Source: Pseudoips prasinana (taxonomy: Eukaryota > Arthropoda > Insecta > Lepidoptera > Nolidae). Taken from it: a stretch of DNA of 64,000 nucleotides. Location of the stretch: positions 4,662,713 to 4,726,712 of the forward strand of contig OX621240.1 in the NCBI GenBank assembly GCA_951640165.1, written 5' to 3'. The notes below the pieces were generated by a model. That model made no database searches. It was not told where the DNA came from and saw only the letters and a list, made by a program, of their open reading frames with translations. The translations under genes were made by a program, and so were the position numbers. The first letter of the stretch is position 1. Each line of letters begins with the position of its first letter. Below, piece by piece: positions 1 through 11,196 of this stretch.

Positions 1-192
1 AAGTGAAGAGTATTGACAGCGCTGAAATACGCGCACCTACAACGAACTCTGAACAAACATGTGACAAACCCTAATCATTTTGGTCATTTTATTCAATCAC
101 CTGCTATTATAAGCAGTGAATGTTCTCAAGCTACTTCTTAGCAACGGAGTTATCAAAATAAGCCTGAAGTCACCCTCTAAAGTTTGACTGCA
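1..192. other. Unassigned sequence at left edge
   Basis: No open frame, repeat copy or structured element recognised. Confidence 0.4.
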
Positions 193-365
193 CGTGTGGC
201 GCAGCGGTTAAGACCGTCGCCTTGCCACTCCGTGTCCCGGGTTCGATTCCCACGCGGAAAATCCATTTGTGTGAACCATAAGTAGTTGTTCTAAGTCTGG
301 ATATACTGTGTCCGTCAATTAAATGTTTGTCATATGTAATGATGTTGTTTTGTAAAAGATTAGGT
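193..365 (+). mobile_element. tRNA-derived SINE, family C, copy 1
   Basis: The head reads GTGGCGCAGCGGTTAAGAC (A-box-like) and, about 35 nt on, GGTTCGATTCCCACGCGG (B box), the two internal RNA polymerase III promoter blocks of a tRNA. It is followed by a non-tRNA body (TTTGTGTGAACCATAAGTAG, then TCCGTCAATTAAATG) that recurs in minus orientation at 7543, 32215 and 49014 and in plus orientation at 47745. The shared body beyond the tRNA part is why this is called a SINE and not a tRNA gene. Confidence 0.7.
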
Positions 366-1940
366 CAAACAGAGGACAAACGTTTCACTAATGTGAGATC
401 AGTCATGTAAGCAATCTCAAGACAAATGAGTTATGGTCAGGTGAGGCCGAGTCCGAGAAAGGTGGTTTGATATACATTTTCCCATTACAAAAAGACTGAG
501 AGGTAAGACGATTTCTTGGTCTCTCTGACTACTTCCACCATTATCTCATACAAGTGATTTTTTTATAAATACCGATTGTATTAAATATTGCTCTGAAATA
601 TACCTACTGAGCGTAAAAGTGATCTCATACCGCGTGTTGCGCGATTGTACATTATTTCCAGGATTTTGATTTCAAAGGGCATAATGATGCTACATGCTGA
701 TGTTTATTCATTTATTCATGTTGCTGATGTTCTACAATTTAAGAGTCGATGCCATTTCCAAGCCTTGGGCAAAGTTAACCCAGATATCCGCTCGCGTGAT
801 CGAAAAAACGCGTGAAGTGCTCCAAGGTCAGCGATAAATGGCGACCCGCCGCCGTGCGCTAAATGGCCGCGCTCAATAAACAATTTTTTGTTGAGGTGTA
901 GTCGACATGGGTCGACACAAGTGTTGTTTTTATTGATGCTTATGAATGACTCTTTCAAGTCGTAATAAATGTTTGTTGATATTTCGTTTCTAATTTATTA
1001 TAATAAGGGCAAAACATTGACTAAAGTTTAAAAAAAAAAAAAAAAAAAAGATTTTTTGAAAGTCGATTATTTAAAAAAGTAAATCGATAACATATATATT
1101 TTATGACTTTTAATGGTGGAATGGTTCTTTTTGCACACTATAAAATAAAAAAAAACATTATTCTTACTTCAAAACTATTAATTTACAGGCGTAAGATTAA
1201 CCTCACTTACGCGCGAGAATCAACGACTGACATTTGACATTTTTTATTGAAGCCGAATGAAACGTTTCGGAACTTTTGTCGTATTTTTAGCATGAAGGAA
1301 TGTATTAAGATTCATGTAGAAAAGAGAAAAATATATGAAACGCAATGCAGTAGAAAGAAATAAAGATATTTAGACGATGCATCGTACTCGAATCAAAAAG
1401 GGACATTTGTCACTTGAGAGCACTCAACGGTAAAAAAAAAAGGGACAAATGTCCCTTAGGTGCACGCGACTGGATATGGTAGTATGGAGTCAAGAAGGTA
1501 CGTAAGATGTTGTGATCTTTTGAATTACCTTACAAACATGAGCATGTAGGGGTGGAATAAACTGTGACCCTTATTTTGAAGTACTTCTCGTTACACGTGC
1601 TTCGTTTTGATTGCACTTGGACATACATTAACGCTAACCAAAAGAGTTCACGTTTGGTGATGTAAACTTTCTAATTAAATTCTCTTAGTTCACAGGGAGG
1701 TTGGACCTATAAATGCCTGAACCCTAGAAGGTGTGTAGCATAATGCCAAGACATCTTTATGAGGTGGCACGTATGTCAGAATGACGCAGGTTGGCCAGTG
1801 TCTGTGGCGAGGTTTGAAGGAGTTTTATCGGAAAGTATACTACCCAGTGTCTTATCTGCGTTTCTAAAAAAACGTGTCCTAAGAGCCCCATAGCAGGTAT
1901 TAAACTTGGGAAAACATAAACACAATTTACGTTTTATAAC
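366..1940. other. Unidentified AT-rich sequence
   Basis: A 20-A run lies at 1030-1049. A GC-richer island at about 770-910 has no recognisable product. A small inverted repeat has 14-bp arms, AAGGGACATTTGTC at 1398-1411 and its complement at 1444-1457. No gene seen. Confidence 0.4.
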
Positions 1941-3353
1941 TTTAATTCTGTGTGTCTCTGAGTGTTAGTATGTGACGTGGCCTTTCAACCAACTCAGATG
2001 CTTTACGTGAAGTAACTAGAGGCTGTATGAGTAAGTTAACTGCAGTAGACTTCCTACTGATGAATTTAAACTTAATGATCTCGTTTTCGTAATCATGTAT
2101 GCTCAGTCTGCAGGAAAGCTGGACACCAGGACGGGTAGTCCTTACAAAGTGAGCAAAGCCTTGCAAAGCAGTCGCTATGAGGCGAAGCTACTCAGTGGAG
2201 GCAAGACTGCGCAAGTGGCGGCGCAATGCATGGTGCCTTGGAGTAGTAAATGGTGTCCGGGAATATGCGCTGTATTCTTCGAACTGAGTTCAACTATCTC
2301 ATCCTAACTTAACGAAAACTTTGCGTGTGGTCTTGTTTGTCATCATCCTGTAGGTACACCTAATTTCTTAACACATTTGACCAACATACTAGTAGTGTAA
2401 TCACAATAGAAACCATGACTGCATTTTCAAACATAGCTAGCTAGAGTTTAGGGGATGATGATTGACATTAATGCATGTAATGTACGGTAAGGAAGGGATG
2501 TTTTGTCAGTCCTTATAATTTTGTTGGGCGCATCGCTTATAACGCGTGTCAGCTTCGTTACTAAGTCGGGTAGACGCGTGTGTCGCGTCATGTTACAGAT
2601 TGTTGCTGAGGACGGCTGGAGGACCACGCAGTCGGATTCACAATGCATGGTGCCTCGGCGAAGAGACTGATGCCCGGAGACTTGTGCAGCCTCCTTTGAG
2701 GTGGCATCATGCTTTGTGGTTGGGTGAAGGAAGTTAACACTTCTTGTTGTGTGTTCGTCGCATCACCCTGGCGCTAGGCACCTAGCCCGCGTGGCTGGCT
2801 TTGTTTTAAGATCAGACTTTGTGTTGGGCAAGGAGCTCTTGTCTTTATATGTTTGGACGAAGTTCTGACTTTATGTTTGCAGGAAATCCTGTTCTGAGAG
2901 TTGTTCCACAATTTTTGATAGTAAGTTCCAACCGAACCTTTAATGTTATTCTGTTTATAATACACTTGGTGTGGTGAAGGAGAGCGATAGCCTTGCTGGT
3001 TGGAACAAACTACCAGTGCTATCGAGTGGTGGCTCCCGAGGCTAATACCTCGGAGTATCTGGCTACAGCGAAGTGCGCTCCGTAGACGTGCAGGGATTAG
3101 TCCCTGGAAGTCGTGTTCCCTGAATACGCATCGGGCACTGTCCCGGCAGGTGCAGTCAGCTGGAAAACTTGATTCTGGTATGTGCGGCCTCTACAAGGTC
3201 CTGCTTTTACATCACCGCTACTAGGTGGCATTTCTCATCGGGTTAAATAGACTTCAAGAAGACCCAAGTGGCGGCCCAACATACTGTGTTGTAGCACGGG
3301 GGGTGGACCTCGGACACGTCCACCGCTCTCTTTGACACTGGTACGCGAAGGTT
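1941..3353. other. Unidentified GC-richer block with internal similar boxes
   Basis: Similar boxes recur: CAATGCATGGTGCCT near 2225 and 2641, and CAAGTGGCGGC near 2211 and 3265. The short open frames here have no recognisable domains. The block leads directly into the minisatellite at 3354, so both may belong to one unrecognised mobile element, for example the 5' region of a retroelement. This is inference. Confidence 0.3.
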
Positions 3354-3640
3354 GAGGTGGGCACTTCTGTGCTTTACTTCTCATACTTGCGGTCGAGGTG
3401 GGCACTTCTGTGCTTTACTTCCCATATTTGCGGTCGAGGTGGGCACCTCTGTGCTTTACTTCCCGTTATTGAGGTCGAGGTGGGCACGTCTGTGCTTTAC
3501 TTCCCATTTATGAGGTCGAGGTGGGCACTACGGTGCTTTACTTCCCGTTTTCAAGGTTGAGGTGGGCACTTCGGTGCTTTACTTCCCGTTTTCGAGGTGG
3601 TTGAGGTGGGCACTTCGGTGCTTTACTTCCCATTAATTTT
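3354..3640 (+). repeat. 41-bp minisatellite, seven units
   Basis: Units begin GAGGTGGGCAC at 3354, 3395, 3436, 3477, 3518, 3559 and 3603. Each continues with a TGTGCTTTACTTCCCAT-like segment. The first five units are exactly 41 bp and the sixth is 44 bp. As 41 is not a multiple of 3, the open frame across it (3357-3560) is not a coding repeat. Confidence 0.9.
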
Positions 3641-4260
3641 TTGCAGTATGGTAGAGGCGGATTCGGCCGGATTTTGCTTCCCTACTGTGTGGTTGTGTTG
3701 TGTCGTAGTATTCGTTATCTGTATCGGCGAATATTGACGACAATAGCGCGCTACTGTGTTAGACGTTCATATACGAGCTAACATAATACAGGTGTCGTGC
3801 GGGTGCCTTAAATTGCGCAGTTTGAGGTGTTTGCACGACATCCACTTTTCTCACTTATAAAATTCATTTTTGGCTGGTCCTTACTGCCGATGTAAGAGTG
3901 CACGCTTGCGTCTGTAGTCGGGATACTAAATTTTCATTTTGGATCTTTTTTTTAAAAGGTTTGAGAGAATTAAGGCTTACGTGTGTTTTCTATATTGCAG
4001 AGGATGAACTCATTGGTGCCAATTCTGATGTAGCTTGAAGACTCCTCTGCCGCCTTGCATCTGTTGAGTGATGAAGCGGTCGGGACGCCTCGCTGCCAGG
4101 AACGGCCGTATTATCGAATCCAGTTTACGCCAGATCGGAAACGAACACGGCTATATAAATATAATCGCTTGCTGGGCCTCGGGCTCACTCTTTGCGTGGC
4201 GTTCGAACGTGGCGGTTGTTGTCGTGTCGTTTTATAATTTATTTTAACGCCATATTGTTT
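3641..4260 (+). other. Unidentified sequence with a TATA-like box
   Basis: CTATATAAATA at about 4150 is followed some 33 nt later by TCACTC, the spacing of a basal Pol II promoter with an initiator. No coding frame follows that I recognise, so this may be a retroelement promoter or chance in AT-rich DNA. Confidence 0.2.
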
Positions 4261-5437
4261 TAAATAATTGTGCTAGCATTTGTATCTGTTTTTGAGAAAT
4301 ATAAATTCGGTTGGATTTATGTGATTTCTTTTTAAATAACCTAACTGGAGTCTCATCTATAATACTATATTATTTCTGTTACGAATCAATTCTTTGATAT
4401 ATAAAATACAATACATACATTTACATGATAATATCCTCATTTTTTTATCCGTTCCAGTTTAATAAATGTACTACTCTACCACATCTAAATCAAAAGTCAC
4501 ACACACAAACCTATTTCAGTGTAAGATCTGGGAGCGGTGGAAAGTTATAATTTATAGGACATCCAAAGCCGAACTGTTCCGCTGAAACACGGCTATTCTC
4601 AGGTGATTTTAAAATTGTCCCGGAAAGATTAATGTTAACTGCGGACTGGAAACTTGCGGGGTCCCAGTAGAAGGTAATTTTGTATAAGGAATTTAAGTAA
4701 CGTTAAATTATCAATGAAATAATATATTATATACATATATACTTCGCCTTCAATATAATAGAATAGATTAATATATTTTATTTGACTTAAACATGGTCAT
4801 GACATTATGATAAGATAAGATAATTGTATATTTCACCACATAACATAAAACAATAAAAATAATAGGAGCCTACAGTTAAATGCAATACATTTAAATACGC
4901 ATGATAACTAATTAAGGGCTATTTTTGGCATTTGGTCTCTTGTATATACGAGAATTTATTTACTATAGATCTATATGGTTATATCAATGAGGTCAATTGC
5001 TCTAAAATATTTTTTTTTTCATCACGTAATAATGTATACAAAATTATAACTATTTATATTTTAAATAATTATTACTAAGCCAAGCTATAGACAGTTAGTG
5101 CTTGTACTAGGTTAAAGCTGTACCACAGGCACTCTTAAAAAACAAAAAATTATGAATTTAAAATAATTATACCAAATAATTATATTATTCTTTGGACCAT
5201 ATACCACCGATATTTATATACAGTTTAAACATTAAATTACTTTAGAATACTAAATAACTCGCCAGTATCATCATAGGTCAGCTTTTATAAGTCATTAAAA
5301 ACTATTCTTTTACTATTTATATAGTTTAGTTTAAGCCAAAGTAATAATTTTACCAACACAGAAATTTTATCGTCCGACGGGAATCAAACACCTTCTACTA
5401 GAGCAGTTAAACGCTCTACCCGTTAAACTACATATTA
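4261..5437. other. AT-rich sequence with a tRNA-like SINE head remnant
   Basis: Mostly featureless. At about 5362-5430 a minus-strand tRNA-like head (CGACGGGAATCAAACACC on plus, a degenerate B box) resembles the heads near 34135 and 51690. No gene seen. Confidence 0.4.
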
Positions 5438-5703
5438 TAATTATATAATAATATACTGGGACAATATGCACACACGGCCATCTGATTCCAAACTAAGCAG
5501 AGCTGGTACTATGGAAACCAGATAACTGATATGCTACATATCCTACTTTTCTTTTGTAAATACATACTTATATAGATAATTACACCCAGACTCAGGACAA
5601 ACAGACCTTTTCATACACACAAATATCTGTCCTGGGTGGTAATCAAACCCACGACCTGCAGCGTGAAAGGCCAGCATTTACCAACCACGCCAACTGGGCT
5701 ATC
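5438..5703 (-). mobile_element. tRNA-derived SINE, family B, copy 1
   Basis: On the minus strand the copy begins AGCCCAGTTGGCGTGGTTGG and has a B-box region around GGTCGTGGGTTTGATTACC. It ends in a tail reading TGCTTAGTTTGGAATCAGAT, then TTGTCCCA and a TATTATTATA tract. The same head and tail occur at 30664 and the same head at 38489. Confidence 0.8.
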
Positions 5704-6499
5704 AACTATACACATCGAATATACGAATTATATTATGTTGTCAGTGTAGTTTTTCCTCTCGACTACGACTTTATTTCCTAACCCATGTTATTTCTAAATT
5801 GATTCATCCCTAGTCTTTGTCTATATCGAACGTAAACGTACAAGGGTATATTTTTGTACAATAAATAACCCTTATCGGTTGAGAGAAAATTTAAATTTTC
5901 ACGTAAGTTTTATGGCACAAACTCTGTGCACAAATTATTCTAATAATAATAAATACTTTAGTGACAGAAAATAATTACAATTAATATGATTATCTGCGGT
6001 CTCCGCACTAAGCACTGATGGCTTGTGTCGTAGTGACCAAAAATGATTAACAATTGAGTTTAAGGCAGTACTTATTTGAATAATAATAAAAAATAAATAG
6101 AAGATGTTTATGTTTACGTAGGATCATCATATTCTACCGATTTTTTCGGTGTACAAATTCACATTATTATTACTTGAAAATATTTATCATTACAAAGATT
6201 ACATTACATTAAAGATTACATTACATTATAGATTACATTACATTATTACATTAACTATTCATTACATAAATTAAATTATCATACCCCATTAAGTTTATTG
6301 TCAATTGTTATAAGGTCTCCTTTATGCTTTTGTCCATAAAAAAATCCTCTACTGAGTAGTAGATTTTTTGTAAAAGAATTTTAAATAAAGTATTTTTAAA
6401 TTTATTTTGAGTCAAAATTTTATGTCCATCAGGTACATGGTTATATATTCTGACGCACATGCAGTATCTGTCTTTAGTGAGAATCACAGAAAGAAGACA
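5704..6499. other. AT-rich spacer with a short GATTACATTACATT tandem tract
   Basis: At 6196-6260 the motif GATTACATTACATT recurs three times in tandem with small interruptions. Otherwise nothing recognised. Confidence 0.5.
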
Positions 6500-6828
6500 A
6501 CTGTCTTTAGTGAGAATCAAAGCCACGACCTGGAGCTCTACCGGCTAAGTCGCCGAACTTAGATTTCTTAAATGGCGTTCAAATAAATAAAGGTTAAAAA
6601 TGACTTAATCAATCGTTAAATCGGCTTCAACGTTGACAATCGATTCCGGACCATTTATGACGTCACATGTCCTCATGGAAGCCGATTTAACGATTGATTA
6701 AGTCATTTTTAACCTTTATTTATTTGAACGCCATTTAAGAAAACGATGTTCGGCGACTTAGCCGGTAGAGCCCCTGCTGCATGAAAGGAAAGTATTTACC
6801 AACTTCGGCAACTGGCCCGTCAATTATA
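6500..6828 (-). mobile_element. SINE B remnant split by a palindromic MITE
   Basis: GAATCAAAGCCACGACCTG (6516-6532) and TGCATGAAAGGAAAG (6779-6793), followed by CCAACTTCGGCAACTGGCC, are the two halves of a minus-strand SINE B head. They are separated by the inverted-repeat element at 6533-6773. Confidence 0.6.
6533..6773. mobile_element. Palindromic MITE / fold-back element with 94-bp arms
   Basis: The arms at 6535-6628 and 6678-6771 are reverse complements except for a few differences near 6560-6567, with a 49-nt loop. The ends read GAGCTCTACCGG and CCGGTAGAGCCC. CCTG lies at 6529-6532 and overlaps the right end at 6773-6776, a possible short target duplication. Non-coding. The transposase superfamily is not determined. 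Confidence 0.75.
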
Positions 6829-7232
6829 TTGTTAAGAGGCTATTTCTCTCGACAATCCTTCCCACTCTCCCGCAGTGGCACTCTACCAAATTTATGACAA
6901 GGTATATAAGCGGGTTTTGGATTTTTGCCAGCACTTCCAGTTAGCGCAGAATTAAGTCATCGCCTCATGAGATGGAACTTGGTACATTGTTTTGATGTTT
7001 GCTAAGGATTATTGTGAATGATTTTAAGTGGTGCGAATTATTTTTGGTAAATGATGAAATTGATGAAATTATTTTAAATTTCCGAAAGGCATGTCTAATA
7101 ATCACATTCAATTAGATTTATCTTTAATGAAAAAGGACATAAGATGAGTAAGACATATTTGTATATACTTGTCAGAATCTCTACGTTCATTGTTTTCTTA
7201 TAGACGATGTAAATAAGTAAGTAGTAATAAAG
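6829..7232. other. Unassigned AT-rich spacer
   Basis: No repeat copy or coding frame recognised. Confidence 0.4.
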
Positions 7233-7252
7233 TACCCTGCGACACAGGCATT

Positions 7253-7523
7253 AATAATATAATAATCATATAATAATAATATCTAGGGACAATCTCACAC
7301 AGATCACCCTAGCCTCAAACTAAGTAAAGCTTGTACTATGGGTACCAGGCGACGATATACATACTTATATAGATAGATAAATACTTATATACATAGAAAA
7401 CATCCATGACTCAGAAACAAATATTCGTGCTCATCACACAAATATTTGCACTTACCGGGATTCGAACCCAGGACCACCAGCTTCGTAGGCAGGAGCACTA
7501 CCAACTAGGCTACGGTGACCGTC
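7253..7523 (-). mobile_element. tRNA-derived SINE, family A, copy 1
   Basis: Family A on its sense strand runs as follows: GGTCACCGTAGCCTAGTTGG (A box), CTGGGTTCGAATCCCGG (B box), GTGATGAGCACGAATATTTG, CTATCTATATAAGTATG, GTACCCATAGTACAAGC, GATCTGTGTGACATTGTCCC and a TTATTATTA tail. This copy is in minus orientation with a long TAATAATA tract at its left end. It is flanked by 22-bp inverted repeats with one mismatch (7233-7254 and 7557-7578) instead of an obvious direct duplication. Confidence 0.85.
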
Positions 7524-7542
7524 AACCTTACCGACCGGTTAT

Positions 7543-7757
7543 CTAGTGCGGGTAAATTAATCCCTGTGTCGCAGGGTATTTTACAAACATGTACCTAATT
7601 GACAAACAAAATGCACACCCATACTCAGAACAACAAAAATTCCTGCGCATAACAACTATTTGTGAGACCAGTCACAAATAGTTGTTCAGTGCGGAAATCG
7701 AGCCTGGAACAAGAAGTGGCGAGGAGAATGTCTTAACTGCTGCGCCACAAGCTATAG
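7543..7757 (-). mobile_element. SINE family C, copy 2, with internal inversion
   Basis: The minus-strand head (tRNA-like, near 7745) and the 3' part (CCCTGTGTCGCAGGGTA near 7563) match family C. At 7651-7686 the expected single ACAAATAGTTGTT becomes a palindrome: a 15-bp arm, the loop GACCAG and a 15-bp arm. Confidence 0.65.
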
Positions 7758-7764
7758 AAATAAA

Positions 7765-8245
7765 TAATAAATATCTTGGGACAATTAAAACACTGCAATC
7801 TGATCCCAAACTACGCAGAGCCTGTACTGTGACGACCAGACAACTGATATTTATTCATACCGTAGCCTAGTTGGTAGTGATCCTGCCTACGAAGCTGGTG
7901 GTCCTGGGTTCGAATCCCGGTAAGTGCAAATATTGTGTGATGAGCACGAATATTTGTTTCTGAGTCATGGATGTTTTCTATGTATATAAGTATTTATCTA
8001 TCTATATAAGTATGTATATCGTCGCCTGGTACCCATAGTACAAGCTGTGCTTAGTTTGGGGCTAGGATGATCTGTGGGACATTGTCCCTAGATATTATTA
8101 TTATTATTATATATACATATTACAGATTGATTACACACAGAACAAATAATCGTGTTCCGCACATAAAGATTTATCCCGGGTGGTCATCGAACCCACGACC
8201 TCTGGCTAAGCATTTAGTCACTTACTACTAGACAACAAGCCAGTC
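7765..8245 (-). mobile_element. SINE with family B tail, interrupted by SINE A copy 2
   Basis: The 3' tail (TATCTTGGGACAA, then CTGATCCCAAACTACGCAGA on plus) lies at 7765-7856. The tRNA-like head (CACGACCTCTGGCTAAGC on plus) lies at 8200-8217, beyond a family A insertion at 7858-8110. The head differs from SINE B and resembles those near 20986 and 40685 (family E), yet the tail is the B tail. Confidence 0.6.
7858..8110 (+). mobile_element. SINE family A, copy 2
   Basis: Complete from CCGTAGCCTAGTTGG through GGTTCGAATCCCGG to the TTATTATTATTATTAT tail. It is inserted in the older SINE at 7765-8245, giving an age order. Confidence 0.85.
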
Positions 8246-8277
8246 AAATAAAATAATACATTAAAGTATATGTATTA

Positions 8278-8464
8278 CTAGCTTTGCCCTGCGGTTTTTC
8301 CCGCGTTTTATAAATTGTGTTAATCCAGAGTATCAGCTAACTCAATACCAAATTTTATTAAAATCGTTCCAGCCGTTAAGACGCGAATAAGTAACAAACA
8401 TACACACTCACACACTTGCGCACTCACACACTCACAAACTTTTGGCTTTATAAAATAAGTGTGA
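8278..8464 (-). mobile_element. Non-autonomous Helitron-like element (short type)
   Basis: Read on minus, it starts TCACACTT after a host A (8465) and ends in CTAG (8281-8278) before a host T (8277). The GC-rich pair CGCGGG/CCCTGCGG just inside can form a hairpin about 10 nt from the end. TC start, CTAG end, subterminal hairpin and A/T insertion are the Helitron signature. Non-coding. Confidence 0.75.
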
Positions 8465-8465
8465 T

Positions 8466-9389
8466 AAACATTAAGTTCTACCTTCAAACGATTGTGCAGT
8501 CTTTTGTTAAATTTCAATGTGAGTAAAATAAGTCCCCTGTACTGTATCTTAACTTCCCAAATAATATTGAGAACTGCTGAAAATGTGAAGTTATCGTCGT
8601 TCTGAATCAGTTCGAACTTCAAGTCTTTTTAAATGGCGACCTTTTCGTAATTCAGGTGAAGCTATAAAGGTGTCAAATATGGGTCCGGTCCGCAATTTAT
8701 GAGACTGCTTCGGTCCGAACCGAGTCATATACTTACTACGAGTTTTTTGGTATCACCTGGTTGATGTATTTTTGCGGAAAGTAAGGGATTGGTAGGGATT
8801 TTGTCCTTGCTAATATTATGACGCACAGTCTGGAGCTTAGGTTGGATAGACCTTCAATACTTAGGATGGTATTAATTATAAATATCTTGGGACAAGTAAC
8901 ACTCTGCCATCTGATCCAAAAGTCAAAAGTTTATTTGCGACTAAGTGTTGTACAGACCTTATCTAATAATAATATTAAGTACAAATTTCGCTCTTAGTGG
9001 CCTTTTGCAGGTATAGCAAGTTTAATTATTAAAATTAGGAATAAATGTCCTTTATCTCAATTACGTTATTTGATTATATAATTCTATTTTTTTAGTGATA
9101 TAAATATTACTAATTAAAAGTTTGTCTCGATGCAAGATAATCACTATAATTAACAATTGTCTAAATAATCTAAATATACGTCTAGAGCATAATTCAGCAT
9201 AAATTATAGGTACTAAATCTAAAAATAAATATAAATTGTATTTTCTCATAGCACCAAGTAAAATGTCAAGATAATTTTGAAGTAAATATAGAATCCTGTA
9301 CAGCATGTACCTACTATGTGAACCAGAAAACTGAAAAATATACTTATATTATATTTCTGTATACATACTTATCGTACACATATAATAAA
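8466..9389. other. Unassigned sequence with a SINE tail scrap
   Basis: At 8871-8920 a minus-strand SINE tail remains (AAATATCTTGGGACAAG, then CTGCCATCTGATCC). The rest holds nothing recognised. Confidence 0.4.
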
Positions 9390-9543
9390 TGCGAATAATA
9401 ATATGTATGGATTTTGATACTCTTTCACGCAAAACCTACGATTTTTTGAAGAATCTTTCTAGTAATATAGCTTATATATCCCAATAACACATAGGCTATA
9501 ATTTATAAACTTTGACCCGAGTAAAACCGCGAGGCACAGCTAG
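9390..9543 (+). mobile_element. Helitron-like element, 5' end unclear
   Basis: It shares GGATTTTGAT, CTCTTTCACGCAAAA, ACACATAGGCTATAATTTAT and the terminal GGCACAGCTAG|T with the copy at 53929. The TC start could not be placed confidently. Confidence 0.6.
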
Positions 9544-9587
9544 TTACAGATAAATTACACTAGACACAGTACAAATTATCGTGCTCA

Positions 9588-9741
9588 TTGTGGCGACCAT
9601 AAATCACATAGTAGATAAGTTACATTGTGAGATAAGTTATAACAGATAAGTTTAATTAGGCGCCACATTAGTATATAGGGTTTAGCTTTAATCAAATTAA
9701 AGATACCAAAATACCATCTCGTGTCTCACTTATTTTTACAA
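9588..9741 (+). mobile_element. Possible solo LTR
   Basis: It starts TGTGGCGACC and ends TTTTTACA (TG...CA), with TATATAGGG and AATTAAAG inside as possible TATA and poly(A) motifs. No target-site duplication is seen, and there is no second copy in the window, so this is tentative. Confidence 0.25.
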
Positions 9742-9744
9742 ACC

Positions 9745-10529
9745 AGATATTAAGAAACTGGATACACTTCACCTAAGGTGTCTCAGGTCGATCTTGAACA
9801 TTAAGTGGCAGGACCACGTTCCCAACACGAAAGTCTTGCGTTGTTCCCACATGTATGGCATGGAAGCCCTGCTCATGCAGTGTCAGCACAGGTGGTGTGG
9901 TCACGTTCTCAAAACAGTACTTTACTCTGAGATGGCAGAAGGTAAGCGGAAACAAGGTGGTCAACATCTCCGCTATAAGGATGTACTCAAGAGGCATCTG
10001 AACGCTTCCGCTATTTACTCTACAGGTTGGGAGAGACTCGCTTTACACAGGTTGTCTTGGCGCTCTACTATTCACAAAAGCATAAGTTGTTTTGAAGAAA
10101 AACGCCACAAATCGTTAACTGAAAAACGCCAAATACGTAAAGAGAAGCCTAAGCCCACCTATAATAATAATATCTGGGGACAATGTCACACAGATCATCC
10201 TAGCCCCAAACTAAGCAAAGCTTGTACTATGGGTACCAGGCGACGCTATACATACTTATATAGATAGATAACTACTTATAGACATAGAAAACATCCATGA
10301 CTCAGAAACAAATATTCGTGCTCATCACACAAATATTTGCACTTACCGGGATTCGAACCCAGGACCACCAGCTTCGTAGGCAGGAGCACTACCAACTAGG
10401 CTACGGTGACCGTCAACCGATACGTATACAAACAACATGGCAGGCCAACTTTATTGTTCCACTTGTGACCGAGTATTTAAAACTAAGTTCGGTCTAGCTA
10501 GCCATCTAAGGGCACACCAAAGAAAGTGA
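9745..10529 (+). pseudogene. C-terminal part of a non-LTR retrotransposon polyprotein with C2H2 finger
   Basis: From about 9757 the frame reads LHLRCLRSILNIKW, then HMYGMEALLMQCQ, RWCGHVL and RYKDVLKRHL. This is the region after the RT domain in endonuclease/reverse-transcriptase LINEs, as I recognise the family. At 10160 it is broken by a minus-strand family A SINE. After the SINE, frame codons encode CSTCDRVFK...HLRAHQRK and then TGA (10527-10529): a CX2CX12HX3H zinc finger, likely for nucleic-acid binding. RT and endonuclease are absent, so this is a 5'-truncated, disrupted copy. The clade is uncertain. Confidence 0.65.
10160..10414 (-). mobile_element. SINE family A, copy 3
   Basis: Full minus-strand copy with its tail at the left (ATAATAATAATATCTGGGG) and the complement of the A box at right (ACTAGGCTACGGTGACCGTC). 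It interrupts the LINE reading frame. Confidence 0.9.
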
Positions 10530-10689
10530 TTTCGAAGGGTTGCCGTTATTGAAATCGATAATGAGGACTATATATTTTCTTGCCAAACCATGACAAATTG
10601 GTGTCCCCCGACGCGCAAACCGCTCGACTGTTAAGAACTCGCATCAAGAAAAGAACCAAGATGAACCAACCAACTTGCAAATCAAGCTG

Positions 10690-11196
10690 CAATAAAATAA
10701 AATAAAAAAGGTTTTTATTCACGTAGACTTTAAAAAAGCGCTTGTAATTAGTCAGAACATGTTCGCAGTAATATATAATTAATTTATAATTATTTCTAGG
10801 TACATATAGATATTTAGGTAGGTACACGGATTGTAGGAAATAATTTACAATAAGATTTATTTTATAACAGCAACGATATTTATTTAAATAAAATTAAGTT
10901 ATTGTCAAGGATCATGTGTAGGTTTAATTATCTAATTTTTAGCTATATTTTTACTACATATTGTCTGAATGGTTCTGTCTATATTAAGGTACGAATTAAA
11001 TGTTTTCATTATGGCGGACCTTGTCTTTATAACGACGGTCGCGCTTTAATGATAACACCGGATCCAATGCGCCCCAACTGAGAAGACCCAGCGAAACAAA
11101 CTCAGCGGGTGTCTCTACTACCGGTTTCAACACGGCCCAGTTGAGACGCTCCGGCGAAACATACTCAATGGGGCATATACACGAGATTTGGTCCAC
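10690..11196 (-). repeat. Dispersed retroelement-like repeat K, copy 1
   Basis: On minus it ends with GTGAATAAAAACC followed by a TTTTATTTTATT tract, which looks like a poly(A) signal plus tail and gives the orientation. It is about 90% alike by eye to 53261-53734 over the coding end and over the stretch around CTACATATTGTCTGAATGG. Confidence 0.75.
10996..11196 (-). pseudogene. Short conserved frame of repeat K, copy 1
   Basis: A 66-codon frame includes SPERLNWAVLKPVV, EFVSLGLLSWGALDPV and KRDRRYK. The copy at 53541-53834 has the same frame, and many differences are conservative at protein level (E/D, Y/F), suggesting past coding function. A third, more degraded match lies near 55140. I do not recognise the family. 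It is probably the end of a larger retroelement protein. Confidence 0.4.

Noticed and set aside
193..265. Functional tRNA genes in the many A-box/B-box segments (also 7858, 14129, 36422, 38489, 48593, 51398)
   Set aside because: They lack a closed acceptor stem and recur with long identical non-tRNA bodies and tails, so they are SINE heads.
3357..3560. 67-codon frame across the minisatellite
   Set aside because: A 41-bp period shifts frame each unit; repetitive translation is incidental.
4150..4190. Host gene promoter
   Set aside because: TATA plus initiator spacing alone is weak evidence in AT-rich DNA and no downstream gene was found.
6196..6260. Telomere- or satellite-type array
   Set aside because: Only three imperfect units; simple slippage tract.
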